Source: Mycoplasma todarodis
GTDB lineage: Bacteria; Bacillota_I; Bacilli_A; Mycoplasmatales; Metamycoplasmataceae
Assembly (NCBI RefSeq): GCF_004335995.1
Contig: NZ_PSZP01000008.1
Span: forward strand, 1-40,805
DNA length: 40,805 bases
Direction of reading: 5' to 3'
The position numbers and the translations under genes were made by a program. Below, piece after piece: positions 30,248 through 40,052 of the stretch. Each line of letters begins with the position of its first letter. The first letter of the stretch is position 1. Below the pieces are notes generated by a model, which worked only from the letters and a program-made list of their open reading frames with translations, searched no databases and was not told the DNA's origin.

Positions 30248-30795
30248 ATTGTCATTAGTTCTTGTGTTTTTTCTTTTGTCATCGCATCTATTTTTGCAGT
30301 GAATGAGTTTGTTAATTTTTGAATTTCATCTAAGTATGCTCTTACGTCATCTTCAGATAGTTCATCATCTTTTTTAATCATTTTGTTTGCATCTTGTCTA
30401 GCTGCACGAACACCGATTTTAGCTTGTTCAGTAAATTCGCTTAAGTTTTTAACAAGTTGTCTTCTACGATCTGTAGTAAGTTCTGGGAAAGTGATACGTG
30501 CTTGATGTCCTTCATCAACCGCATTCAATCCAAGCGAAGCAGAATTAATTACTGCTACGATGTCTTTATTGATATTTTGTTCAAAGGGTTTAATCAATAA
30601 TTGTCTTGGTTCTGGAACAGAAATTGAAGCCAATTGGTTAATTGGTGTTGGTGTTCCATAGTAATCCATTTTAACTGAATTTAAAATCATCGGGTTTGCT
30701 CTACCAGCTGAAATTCTTGAAATGTTAATTCCGTAATTTTCAACCGCTGTTGACATTCCTTCTTCAGCTTCCATTAAGTATAAATCTAATTCCAT
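30244..30795 (-). CDS. frr: Ribosome recycling factor
   Basis: 183 aa, the usual length. With EF-G it splits ribosomes after termination. ISAGRANPMILNSVKMDYYG, PINQLASISVPEPRQL, GHQARITFPELTTDRRRQLVK and the coiled-coil helices match the family. It starts 2 nt after the pyrH stop (TAATTATG), with GGTGG as a weak ribosome site, so coupling to pyrH is likely. Confidence 0.96.
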   Translation of the reverse strand: MELDLYLMEAEEGMSTAVENYGINISRISAGRANPMILNSVKMDYYGTPTPINQLASISVPEPRQLLIKPFEQNINKDIVAVINSASLGLNAVDEGHQARITFPELTTDRRRQLVKNLSEFTEQAKIGVRAARQDANKMIKKDDELSEDDVRAYLDEIQKLTNSFTAKIDAMTKEKTQELMTI

Positions 30796-30797
30796 AA

Positions 30798-31514
30798 TTA
30801 TTTAACCACCTTAGTATGTTTAATGTTTCCTTTAATCGCTTTTACTAATGAGTCTTTTTCGTTAATGTTAAATACCATTAAGCTAACTCCATTATCTCTA
30901 GCCATTGCAGCGGCTGTTGAGTCCATAACTGCAAGTCCTCTTTCTAATAATTCATCATATGTAATTACATCAATGTGTTCAGCTGAAGAATCTACTTTGG
31001 GATCAGCTGTATAAATTCCATCAATTCCATTTTTACCCATAAGGATAATATCAGCTCCAATTTCTGAAGCAACAAGTGTAGAAGTTGTATCTGTTGTAAA
31101 GAATGGTCTACCTGTTCCACCAGCAAAGATAACTAATTCACCATGTGAAAGATAGTTAACTGCTTTTTCTTTAATGTAATATTCAGCTACTCTTTGGTCG
31201 ATGTTAACTGCTGATTGAACTCTTGTTTTAATTCCGCAACCTTCAAATCCTGATTGAAGTGCTAATGAATTCATGATTGTTGCAAGCATTCCAATGTAAT
31301 CTGCTCTTGATCTTGGAATACCATTTTTCTCTGCAGAAGCACCTCTTCAGAAGTTACCTCCACCAACAACAACACCAACTTCAACACCTTCTTCTTGAAT
31401 TTGTTTTATTTGTTCAGCAATTAATTTAACTTTTTTAAAATCAATTGATAAACTATCTTCTTTATTCGCTAAACCTTCACCTGAAAGCTTGATAATAATT
31501 CTCTTATATTTCAT
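30798..31514 (-). CDS. pyrH: UMP kinase
   Basis: 238 aa; phosphorylates UMP to [20 protein letters not shown] at the N-terminus, [46 protein letters not shown] and [11 protein letters not shown] are family motifs of the hexameric bacterial enzyme. AAAAGGGG lies 5 nt before the ATG. It links the de novo UMP genes of this window to the nucleotide pools. Confidence 0.95.
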
Positions 31515-31615
31515 ATAAACCCCTTTTAATTTCTTTAAAAATTATACATCAATTTAAAATACTCTTGTAATTTTGTTGAATTACATCAATTATTTAAAAG
31601 GTATATTTTAAGAAA

Positions 31616-31643
31616 ATAAAAAAGAACTAATTCTAGTTCTTTT
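31616..31643 (-). terminator. Terminator of ftsY-ylxM
   Basis: Stem AAAAGAACTA/TAGTTCTTTT with a 4-nt loop and T run, just after the ylxM stop. Confidence 0.8.
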
Positions 31644-31646
31644 GGT

Positions 31647-31871
31647 TTATTCACCATTCATCTTTTTATTAATTTTGTCCAGTTTTTTCTTACCTTTATT
31701 AATAGCATCATGTATCGCACTTCTTGTTGTAGCGACTACTTCTGATGCTTCGGCTAATGATAAGTCTTCTATTCAACATAATTGAATTGCTTGTTTTTGG
31801 GTTTGAGTTAGGAATGCACTGTACTTATCAAAAAGTTCTAAGTAGTACTCTCTTTCTTCTAACTTATTCAT
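31647..31871 (-). CDS. ylxM: YlxM-family helix-turn-helix protein
   Basis: 74 aa with a TGA-Trp in CWIEDLSLAEASEVV. The fold resembles sigma-70 region 4: a helix ending in LTQTQKQAIQL, then the helix-turn-helix LSLAEASEVVATTRSAIHDA. YlxM accompanies SRP genes (ftsY or ffh) in Firmicutes and mollicutes and is thought to assist the SRP pathway. The ATG overlaps the end of ftsY by 8 nt. It is shorter than the usual ~100-110 aa. Confidence 0.88.
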
Positions 31872-33090
31872 CTTCCATTAATCCTTTTGTCATTCCATAA
31901 ATAAATGCATCCAGATCAAATTCTTGTAAATCATCAAGTGATTCACCAAGACCCATGTATTTAACGGCAAGTTCTAATTTGTCTTTAATAGTTAGAACGA
32001 TACCACCTTTTGAAGTTCCGTCCATTTTTGTAAGGATGATTCCTGATAATGGTGTAACCTCTTTGAATGATGTGGCTTGAGAAACACCATTTTGACCAGT
32101 TGTAGCATCAATAACAAGTAATGATTCATGTGGTGCGTCAGGAATTTCTTTTTGAATAATTTTATTCATCTTAGCTAATTCGTTCATTAGGTTAACTTTA
32201 TTTTGAAGTCTTCCAGCTGTATCGATAATTAATACATCATATTCTTCAGCTTTAGCTTTAGCGACTGCATCATACACAACAGAAGCAGGGTCAATACCTT
32301 CTTTAATGGGCTTAACAATTTCACAACCTATTCTTTCGGCTCAAACACCAAGTTGTTCTACTGCTCCAGCACGGAATGTATCTCCTGCTGCAATTAGAAC
32401 TTTCTTACCTTCTTCTTTTAACATGTTTGCAAGTTTAGCGATTGATGTTGTTTTACCAGCACCATTAACTCCAACCATAAGAATTACATTGATTCTTCCT
32501 TCTTCAATATTTAGTGAAGTATCAATATTTGATTTGTTTGTATAGATAACAAACATTTTTTCCGCGATAATTTCATTAACAAGTGAAATGTCAGTAACGT
32601 TTTCAATCTTAACTTCTTTACGAACTTCGTCAACGATATCCATAACTAGTTCAACTGAAATGTCAGACATTATTAAAGCCTCTTCAAGATCTTCAAGATA
32701 ATCTTCATCAACAACGTTGTGACGAGTTTGAAGTTCTTTTAGACGTCTAGAGAATGAAGATCCAGTTTTATCTAGACCAGCAACATACTTATCAAGTTTC
32801 TTTTCTTTTTTCTTCTTCTTAAGCTTTTCTTTCTTAAGTTTCTTGGCAATTTTCTTTTCTTTTTGAATTACTTCTTCTGTTTTAACTTCAACAGTATCAT
32901 CTAATGTAAAAGAATCAAATCTCTTAGCCCCTTGGAACTCAGACTCGAATGTCTTGTGCTCCATATCCATGTGGTCTAAATTAACTTGTGTTGTTTCTCC
33001 GTCGTGCTCTTTATTTTTTTTACTTTTCTTCTCTTCTCCGTGTGGGTCTAGAGTAAAAAGTCTCTTTTTTAATTTTTCAAAAAATCTCAT
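31864..33090 (-). CDS. ftsY: Signal recognition particle receptor FtsY
   Basis: 408 aa; the GTPase that docks SRP-ribosome complexes at the membrane. Residues ~10-140 are a charged A domain rich in Lys/Glu. The NG domain has [15 protein letters not shown] (G1), [23 protein letters not shown] (G3) and [10 protein letters not shown] (G4). TGA-Trp near 32340. No Shine-Dalgarno; TATAAT ends 6 nt before the ATG at 33090. Confidence 0.95.
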
Positions 33091-33096
33091 ACATAT

Positions 33097-33102
33097 ATTA
33101 TA
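33097..33102 (-). promoter_or_regulatory. -10 box of ftsY (leaderless)
   Basis: TATAAT with 6 nt to the ATG; the mRNA would begin at or next to the start codon. Confidence 0.6.
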
Positions 33103-33133
33103 TAGACTAGGAAAATTATGTGAAGAAAATAAT

Positions 33134-33158
33134 AAAAAAAATCGCATTATTGCGATTT
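33134..33158 (-). terminator. Terminator of the gatCAB-side transcript / YihY gene
   Basis: Stem AAATCGCA/TGCGATTT with a 4-nt loop and eight T's on the minus strand, just after the YihY stop. Confidence 0.8.
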
Positions 33159-33166
33159 GATTAAGT

Positions 33167-34261
33167 TTATTTCTTCGAAATGGTTTTTTTCGGAATTGTT
33201 TTTTCGCCATAGTGTGTTTTATAGAACACGACATTAACTATAAGTCCAACATATATAAAATATGAAATTTGGAACATAGAAGCTGCAATGGTCATAAACA
33301 TACCTAAAATACCATATGCTTCATATCTGAAGAATACCTTAGTTAACAATGTAAATAAGATAATGAAACCAGCTGTGGGAATTGTTGTCGCAAGAGCACC
33401 AGGGTGCACTTGTCTTCAAGTTTGTTTAAATCTAGGGGTTAGTGTAAACAACAATACAACCCCAATATAGATACCTGCAAATGCTCCACCAGAAAGAATT
33501 ATGTAGTAAAGCACTGAGTATCATGTTGAGTCCATATCTAATCCCATTTTTGTAATTATTCATGGAATTGTTGAAAGGAATATAAGACCTATAGCTGCAT
33601 AGATCGTTACACAACCAACGATAAACATTCCCCTGAATTTATTCATTCAGTATCCACCAACTTTATCATGTTCATAAACATAAGATTCTGTATAAACGAA
33701 TTTAGAGAATCCACCAGAAGCAATTCACAATGAAAGTAAAATCATTACTACCAATGTAGAAATAGCACCTGCAGTTTTAACATGCTTTAGGATACTTGTA
33801 AATGTTGATGCGTTACCACCTGTAAATGCATTCAATGTCGATTCAACGAACGAAAAGACTTGAGGAACATTAGACACTATTAATAGTGTTAACAGAATGA
33901 TGGGCATAAACGCCATAATAAGATAAAACGCAAAGGCCGGCGGAATGAATAAGAAGTCAGGGGCCATAATACGTTTATAAGCCCTATCAATAATCTGATA
34001 GTTCTTCCTATCATCCTTTCAATGCTTAGGACGGATGGCAAGTCTTAACGCCACCCAAATTATGGATTTAACAATTCTTTCAGCTACGGAAATTTTCTTA
34101 GGACGAATAATTACGTTTTGAACTAATCTTTTTGAAGATTTTTGGAATTTGAAACTCTTAATCTTTGTTCAAAGAGATGTTCTTTTACGTTTCTTCTGTC
34201 ATCCTACTTTAATTTTCCCTTTATGTTTTTCTTTATTTTTATTAAAGAAATTTTTAAACAT
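33167..34261 (-). CDS. yihY: YihY/BrkB family inner-membrane protein
   Basis: 364 aa with several TGA-Trp codons and one TGG (34055-34057). Residues 1-95 are strongly basic and cytoplasmic. About six hydrophobic segments follow: ~103-130, ~160-180, and four more in the second half, with [22 protein letters not shown] and [15 protein letters not shown]. The layout and the Gly-rich helix fit the YihY/virulence factor BrkB family; the biochemical role is not established, and older tRNA-processing claims are doubtful. GGAGG lies 11 nt before the ATG, 3 nt after the gatB stop. Confidence 0.82.
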
Positions 34262-34264
34262 TTT

Positions 34265-35680
34265 TTATAATGCCTCCAATTTTTCGACAACTAATTTATT
34301 TGAAACAATTGGGTTCGCTTGACCACGTGTTTGTTTCATCAGTGTTCCAAGAATAAATTTAGTAACACGTTCTGGTCTTGAACCATATTCAGCAACTAGT
34401 TTTTCATTCTCTAATATAATTTTATCAATAATAGGGAATAAAATTGAAGAATCAGAAATTTGCTTCATGCCTTTCTCTTCGATAATTTTATCTACTGTTT
34501 CTTTTTTATCGATTAGAAGTGGCAGTATTTTTTTCAAGTGCTTACCTGAAATATCACCTTTATCTGTTAGTGTGATTGCTCTTGCTATTTCAGCAGGATC
34601 AATATTCAATTCAGTTACAGGAATTGATTTAGAATTTGATAATTGAACAATTTCTGAGAAGAATACTTTTGCAAGTTTTTCTTTATCTTCATAAGGAATT
34701 GAATCAAAATATTTAGCCATTGATAAATCAGCAACAAGAGAATTAACATATTCTTGGTTTAGACCTAATTTTTCAAATCTAGCTGTTGTTTCTCAAGGAA
34801 GCTCAGGAAGTTGAACTGAATCAATCATTTCTTGAGGAATTGTGATTACAGGAATGTTTGGTTCTGGGAAGTATTTATAATCAGTTGCACCAGTTTTTGT
34901 ACGCATTGTAATTGTTGCGCTATTCTCTGCATCAAAACGTTTTGTATCCATTGTTATAACTTGGTTAGTTAATAGTTTTTTAGTTTGTAAAGCAATTTCG
35001 AATTCGATAGCTTTTTGAGCATTTGAAATTGAGTTCATGTTTTTAATCTCAACCTTAACACCAAATTCTTTTTGACCATATGGTCTTAAAGAAATATTGA
35101 CATCGGCACGCAATGAACCTTCTTCCATTTTTGCATCTGATATATTTAATGCTTTAGCAGTTTTTCTAATGGCATCAATATAAGCTGCAGCTTCTTTACC
35201 TGATCTAATAACAGGATCTGTAACAATTTCTAATAATGGAACACCAGCACGGTTGTAGTTAAGTTGTGATGTTTCACCTGAGTGAATTTGTTTTGCAGTA
35301 TCTTCTTCTAAATGGATTCTTTCAAGAGAAATTTCTTTTGTGATTCCATCAACAGTAATAGGAATTGAACCATTAGCCCCAATAGGTCTTCTTTGTTGAG
35401 TGATTTGGTACCCTTTTGGTAAATCTGGGTAGTAGTAATTCTTTCTATCGAAGTGTAACTCATTGTCAATATCCATTTTTAGAGCTTTTCCAAGCATTAT
35501 TCCATGAAGTACAGCTTGTTTATTAACTGTAGGAAGAGAACCCGGGAAACCAAGGTCTATTGAGTTAACATTTGTATTTGGTTGAGCTTCGTAATTATTT
35601 GCAGAAGCTGAGAACATTTTTGTTTTTGTATTTAATTCTAAGTGGATTTCTATCCCGATAACAACTTCAAAATTATTCAT
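34265..35680 (-). CDS. gatB: Aspartyl/glutamyl-tRNA amidotransferase subunit B
   Basis: 471 aa; the kinase/tRNA-binding part of GatCAB, which turns Glu-tRNA(Gln) into Gln-tRNA(Gln). VIGIEIHLELNTKTKMFS, DLGFPGSLP, YYPDLPKGYQITQ, RIHLEEDTAKQIH, NRAGVPLLEIVTDP and MEEGSLRADVNIS are hallmark motifs, followed by the YqeY-like tail with RGQANPIVSNKLV. GGAGGTTCAC precedes the ATG, which overlaps gatA by 8 nt. Confidence 0.96.
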
Positions 35681-36977
35681 GTGAACCTCCTATAATTTTT
35701 TCTACTCATAATGCATATCCAAGTAATTTTTCATCTTCGTATAATGATTTTTCTAATTGGATACCAAATGGCATACCTTCATGTTTTGCTCATGGAAGTG
35801 TGATTGATGGGAAACCTGATAAGTTTGAAGAAGTTAAAATTCCACTCATAAAGTTATCAATTCTTTCTTCATCAAATCTATTTGCTACCTCACCTGTTGA
35901 AGGGTAGATCACAAGATCATTATTCTTGTGTCATTCTTTTTGCATTTCAACAATTAATCTTCTGATTTTTTGAGCTCTCTCAAAATATTCAACTTGATTA
36001 TTTTTATCTAAGTAGAAAGAACCAAGTGTAAATCTTCTTTGAACCATTGAACCAAACCCATGTGAACGAGTTTTCATCATAGTGTCTTCTCAGTTTTCAC
36101 CTTCGATTCTTGAACCAAATGCTACACCTGTTAAGTTTGAATAGTTTGAAGAAGCTTCAGAATATGAAATTAATCTATAAACTGGAGTTACGGCATTTAA
36201 TAAATGTTCTTCGACATCAATCATTTCTACTTCAACACCTTCTGCTTTAAATTTTTCAATTAAGTTTGTATATTCTTTTGATGCATATTCTTTACATCAT
36301 TTACCAACATTTAAGAAACCAACTTTTTTAGGTTTATTAATTTCAGTATTTTGAATGGAAACTGATTTAGAAGTCATATCTTTTTCGTCAACACCATACA
36401 TTACTTGTGCAGCATCAATTGCAGTAGCAACGTCGTGTGTTAGTCATCCGACAGTATCTAATGAAGATGAATAAGCAAACAATCCAAATCTAGAAACGGC
36501 ACCATATGAAGGTTTAAATCCTACTTTACCAACAAATGAAGCTGGAATACGAACAGAGTCACCAGTATCAGAACCAATAGCAATGGCAATATTATCTGTT
36601 AAAGTTGCAGCTGCACCAGAAGAAGAACCACCAATGTGTCTTTCTGAATCTAGAGGGTTTTTAATAACACCAAAAGCTGAATAAGTACCCGTTCCACCAA
36701 GTGCCAATTCATCAAGGTGAGTTTTACCGATGATTGCTCCACCAGATTGTCTTAACTTCCCTACGATTGTTGCATCATATTGTGGTTCAAAACCTTCAAG
36801 AATTTTTGAAGAAGATTGAGTAGGTGCATCATGTGTTGCAAAAGCATCTTTGATTGTTATTGTTTTACCATTTAATGGTCCTTCAGAAAATTGTGGGTTT
36901 TCATAAGTAAAAGCAACGGCGTTATTTGCATCATTTTTAAATTCAGCAACAGCTTGTTCAATATTGTATTTTTTCAT
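35673..36977 (-). CDS. gatA: Glutamyl-tRNA amidotransferase subunit A
   Basis: 434 aa; an amidase-signature enzyme that frees ammonia from glutamine for GatB. The catalytic Ser-cisSer-Lys set is visible: Lys in KTITIKDAF, GGSSSGAAATLTDNIAIAIG and the Ser in SDTGDSVRIPAS. Many TGA-Trp codons. Slightly shorter than the ~480 aa of Firmicutes, mainly in the C-terminal third. The ATG shares a base with the gatC stop; GGTGGTGAAATA precedes it. Confidence 0.95.
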
Positions 36978-37261
36978 TATTTCACCACCCTTTTCATTGT
37001 TATGAATGTTTCATCTTTTGTAGGAGCATTATGTAGCACTTGTTCTTTTGAGAAACCGTCTACAGGTTTATCCTCTCTCAAGAATGTTGTAGGTGTTTCA
37101 TCTACACGATACATAGGTGCAACGTTATCTACATCAATCTTTTTTAATTCTTCGAAAGAAGCTTTGATTTTTTCGAAATCTCTTTCTAATCCATTTAAAA
37201 CTTCTTCTGTTGGTTCAAGTTTTAATGATTTTACAATTTGTCTTAATGATTCTTTTGTCAT
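36977..37261 (-). CDS. gatC: Glutamyl-tRNA amidotransferase subunit C
   Basis: 94 aa. It is the small subunit that wraps GatA and holds it to GatB. LRQIVKSLKLEPTEEVLNG at the N-terminus and the DVDNVAPMYRVDETPTTFLREDKP stretch (residues ~44-67) with HNAPTKDETFITMKRVV are typical. AAAAGGAG lies 6 nt before the ATG, 1 nt after the ligA stop. Confidence 0.93.
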   Translation of the reverse strand: MTKESLRQIVKSLKLEPTEEVLNGLERDFEKIKASFEELKKIDVDNVAPMYRVDETPTTFLREDKPVDGFSKEQVLHNAPTKDETFITMKRVVK

Positions 37262-37262
37262 G

Positions 37263-39221
37263 TTATTCTCCTTTTAACTTTTCTATTAATTCTTCTTCGT
37301 TCAATACTTTAACTCCCAATGAGTTTGCTTTAGTAAGTTTTGATCCAGCTTTTTCTCCTGCTAATAAATAATCAGTTCTTGATGAAATGGCACTCGATAC
37401 ATTTCCACCATTAGACTCAATCAAGTCTTTGAAATGTTTTCTTGGTTTTGTTAGAGAACCAGTAATTACAAAAGTTTTACCTTCTAGAATATTTGATTCT
37501 GCTCCAGCTAGCTCTTTTGGTTTTACTCCAACTTTACAAAACTCTTCAATAATTTGTTGATTTTCTTTGAAGTATTCAATTACATTTTCTTGGACTTTAG
37601 GACCAATTTCTCTTATTTGTATTAATTGTTCTTCTGTAGCATTAGCAATGTTTTCGAAAGTTCCAAATCTTTTCGCAAGTATCTTTGCATACTTAGAACC
37701 GACATGTCTAATCCCTAGACCAAAGATAAATCTATCTAAATCTTGTGTTTTTGACTTCTCAATAGATTCTAATAATTTGGTTACTGATTTTTCTTGGAAT
37801 CCTTCGAGGTTAATAAGATCTTCATATTTAATTGAGTAAATACTTATAATTGAATTTATTATTTTTTCTTCAATTAACTTCTCAACAATCTTATCTCCAA
37901 ATCCTTCGATATCCATAGCTGTTCTCGAAACAAAGTGTTGGATTGATGCTTTTAAAATTGCTGGACACTCTAAGTTGATACAATATTGATCAACTTCTCC
38001 AAGTACCCTATGTAATGGGTGGTTACAAATTGGACAGTCTTTTTCTTCAGATCACATTTGTGTCTCTTTTGTTCCAACAACTCCAACTACTTTAGGAATA
38101 ATTTCCCCGGCCTTCTTAACCTTAACGACGTCACCAACGTCAAGCATTAACTCTCTAACGTAATCCGCATTATGCAATGTCGCAGCGGCAACAACTGTAC
38201 CCGCTAATCTAACAGGAGATAATTTGGCATTGTATGTTATTCTTCCTGTTCTACCAACAGTTGGGAAAATATCCTCCAATGTTGTCGTTGCAATCTCTTC
38301 TGGGAACTTGTAAGCAATCATGTATTTAGGTGCTTTCGCAGTATAACCGATATCTTCATGCAGTCTATTGTCATCAACTTTGATTACAATACCATCTACT
38401 TCATAGCCAAGAGCATCTCTCTTGTTTGTTAATTCTTCAACAAGTTTAATTACTTCCATTATGTTTTTAGCAAACCTTGTTTCTTTATTTGTTTTAAATC
38501 TTTTCTTCGCAAGGAAGTTTAACACTTCGTTGTGAGTATTTAAGTCATGTTCCAACGGATTAGGAACCATATAAAGAAATGCGTCTAAATTTCTAGAAGC
38601 TGCTATCTTTGAATCTAATTGTCTTAATGTACCTGAGGCAGCATTACGAGGGTTAGCAAAATTAAACCCTTGCTTATTCAACTCTTCAAATACATTATCT
38701 GGCATAAATACCTCACCACGTATTTCTAAATCGTTTTTATAATTGATAGAAAGCGGAATAGATTTAATTGTTTTAACATTGTGAGTTACATCTTCACCAA
38801 CTAAACCATTACCCCTTGTTACAGCTTTTTCTAAAAAACCATCTTTATAATGTAATGAAATTGACAGACCATCAATTTTTAATTCACATACATATCCAAT
38901 TTCACCTTGATGATGTAATTCTCTTTTGATTTGATCATCAAACTTAATTAAGTCTTCGCTATTAAAAGCATTAGATAAAGAAAGCATAGGAATTTTATGT
39001 TCTACTTTTGTAAATTTATCAAGAACATATCCCCCAACTTTTTGAGTTGGCGAGTCTTTAGTTACTAACTCTGGATTTTCAGCTTCCAATTGTTTCAATA
39101 ATTCCATAGAACCATCATATTGAGCATCCGAAACAGTAGGATTATCTAGTGTGTAATATTGGTATCCTCATTCAGTTAATTCTTTTTTTAATTTATTAAT
39201 TTGTTCTAGTGTCTTATTCAT
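37263..39221 (-). CDS. ligA: NAD-dependent DNA ligase
   Basis: 652 aa, close to the usual ~670. Domains: Ia (residues 1-60), adenylation domain with the active-site Lys ~115 in CELKIDGLSISLHYK, LEIRGEVFMP and NPRNAASGTLRQLD, the OB fold, a Cys4 zinc finger (CPICNHPL ... YCINLECPAIL), helix-hairpin-helix repeats, and a C-terminal BRCT domain with FVITGSLTKPRKH. No Shine-Dalgarno; TATAAT ends 6 nt before the ATG. It starts the ligA-gatC-gatA-gatB-yihY run. Confidence 0.96.
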
Positions 39222-39227
39222 GTAAGA

Positions 39228-39233
39228 ATTATA
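39228..39233 (-). promoter_or_regulatory. -10 box of ligA (leaderless)
   Basis: TATAAT with 6 nt to the ATG at 39221. The upstream terminator's T run directly abuts it, so the -35 region falls in the terminator stem. Confidence 0.6.
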
Positions 39234-39234
39234 T

Positions 39235-39262
39235 AAAAAAAATAGTATAGTATATACTATTT
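39235..39262 (-). terminator. Terminator of the glycosyltransferase gene
   Basis: Perfect 10-bp stem AAATAGTATA/TATACTATTT with a 3-nt loop contains the glycosyltransferase stop codon, followed by eight T's. Confidence 0.75.
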
Positions 39263-40012
39263 GTTTTGTTTCTTTTGTTGTTTCTTTTGTAACTTAAGTT
39301 GTTTCTTGTGTGGTTTCTTCATAAAAGGAACCTTAAACACCATATGAGAAACGGTTTTAGCCATATATTTAATAATTCTAAATGATGTTAAGTAAGATTC
39401 ACCTGTTTCTCTTTCCCTAACAATAACTTGAACCTCTTCAAATTTATACTTATCTTTAATTAAGTAGGCAATTGTATCTGGTTCTGGGTGTAATTTCGAA
39501 TCATTAGCGAATCTTTCGATTAATTCAGTACCATATAGTCTCATTCCATTTGTAGGATCTTTGATTTTCTTTCCAAGTGTTAGTAGCATAAAGAATCCAA
39601 TAACTCTTGAACCGAACATTCTTGCAGTATGTGGTTTTTTAGCTTCCATGAATCTTGAACCTTGAACAAAATCTAAATCTTTTTCTTTTCAAATACGTAC
39701 AACTTTTTCAATTTCTGATGGATCATGTTGTCCGTCTCCGTCAACTTGAATAACAGCTTCGAAATTATTTTCAAGAGCATATTTAAATCCAGTTGTCATT
39801 GTTCCAAATAATCCTTTATTTTTCTCATGTGTTAAGTGTTTTATTTTGTTTTTAGTTAGTATTTCCTCTGTCTTATCAGTTGAACAGTCGTTAATAACGA
39901 TGTAGTTAACGTCAGGACATTTTTCTTCCATTTCTTTAACTACTCCAAGGATTGCTCCCTCTTCGTTATAAGCAGGAATTACAACTAAAACTTTGTTTAA
40001 TATTTTTTTCAT
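39257..40012 (-). CDS. Family 2 glycosyltransferase (dolichyl-phosphate-mannose-synthase-like)
   Basis: 251 aa with a TGA-Trp near 39688. VLVVIPAYNEEGAILGVV binds the nucleotide, IVINDCSTDKTEEIL and the metal-binding VDGDGQHDPSEI follow, then KIKDPTNGMRLYG. This GT-A fold transfers a sugar from a nucleotide sugar, probably to a lipid carrier or membrane lipid. No C-terminal membrane helix is present; the tail is Lys/Gln-rich (KKQLKLQKKQQKKQNK) and could bind acidic lipids. No Shine-Dalgarno; a TAAAAT box lies 9 nt before the ATG. Confidence 0.87.
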
Positions 40013-40021
40013 AGTATATCA

Positions 40022-40027
40022 ATTTTA
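40022..40027 (-). promoter_or_regulatory. Possible -10 box of the glycosyltransferase gene
   Basis: TAAAAT with 9 nt to the ATG. A TATACT touching the ATG is an alternative, but would put the transcript start inside the gene. Confidence 0.3.
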
Positions 40028-40052
40028 ACAAATAATAATTAGTTAAGAACCA

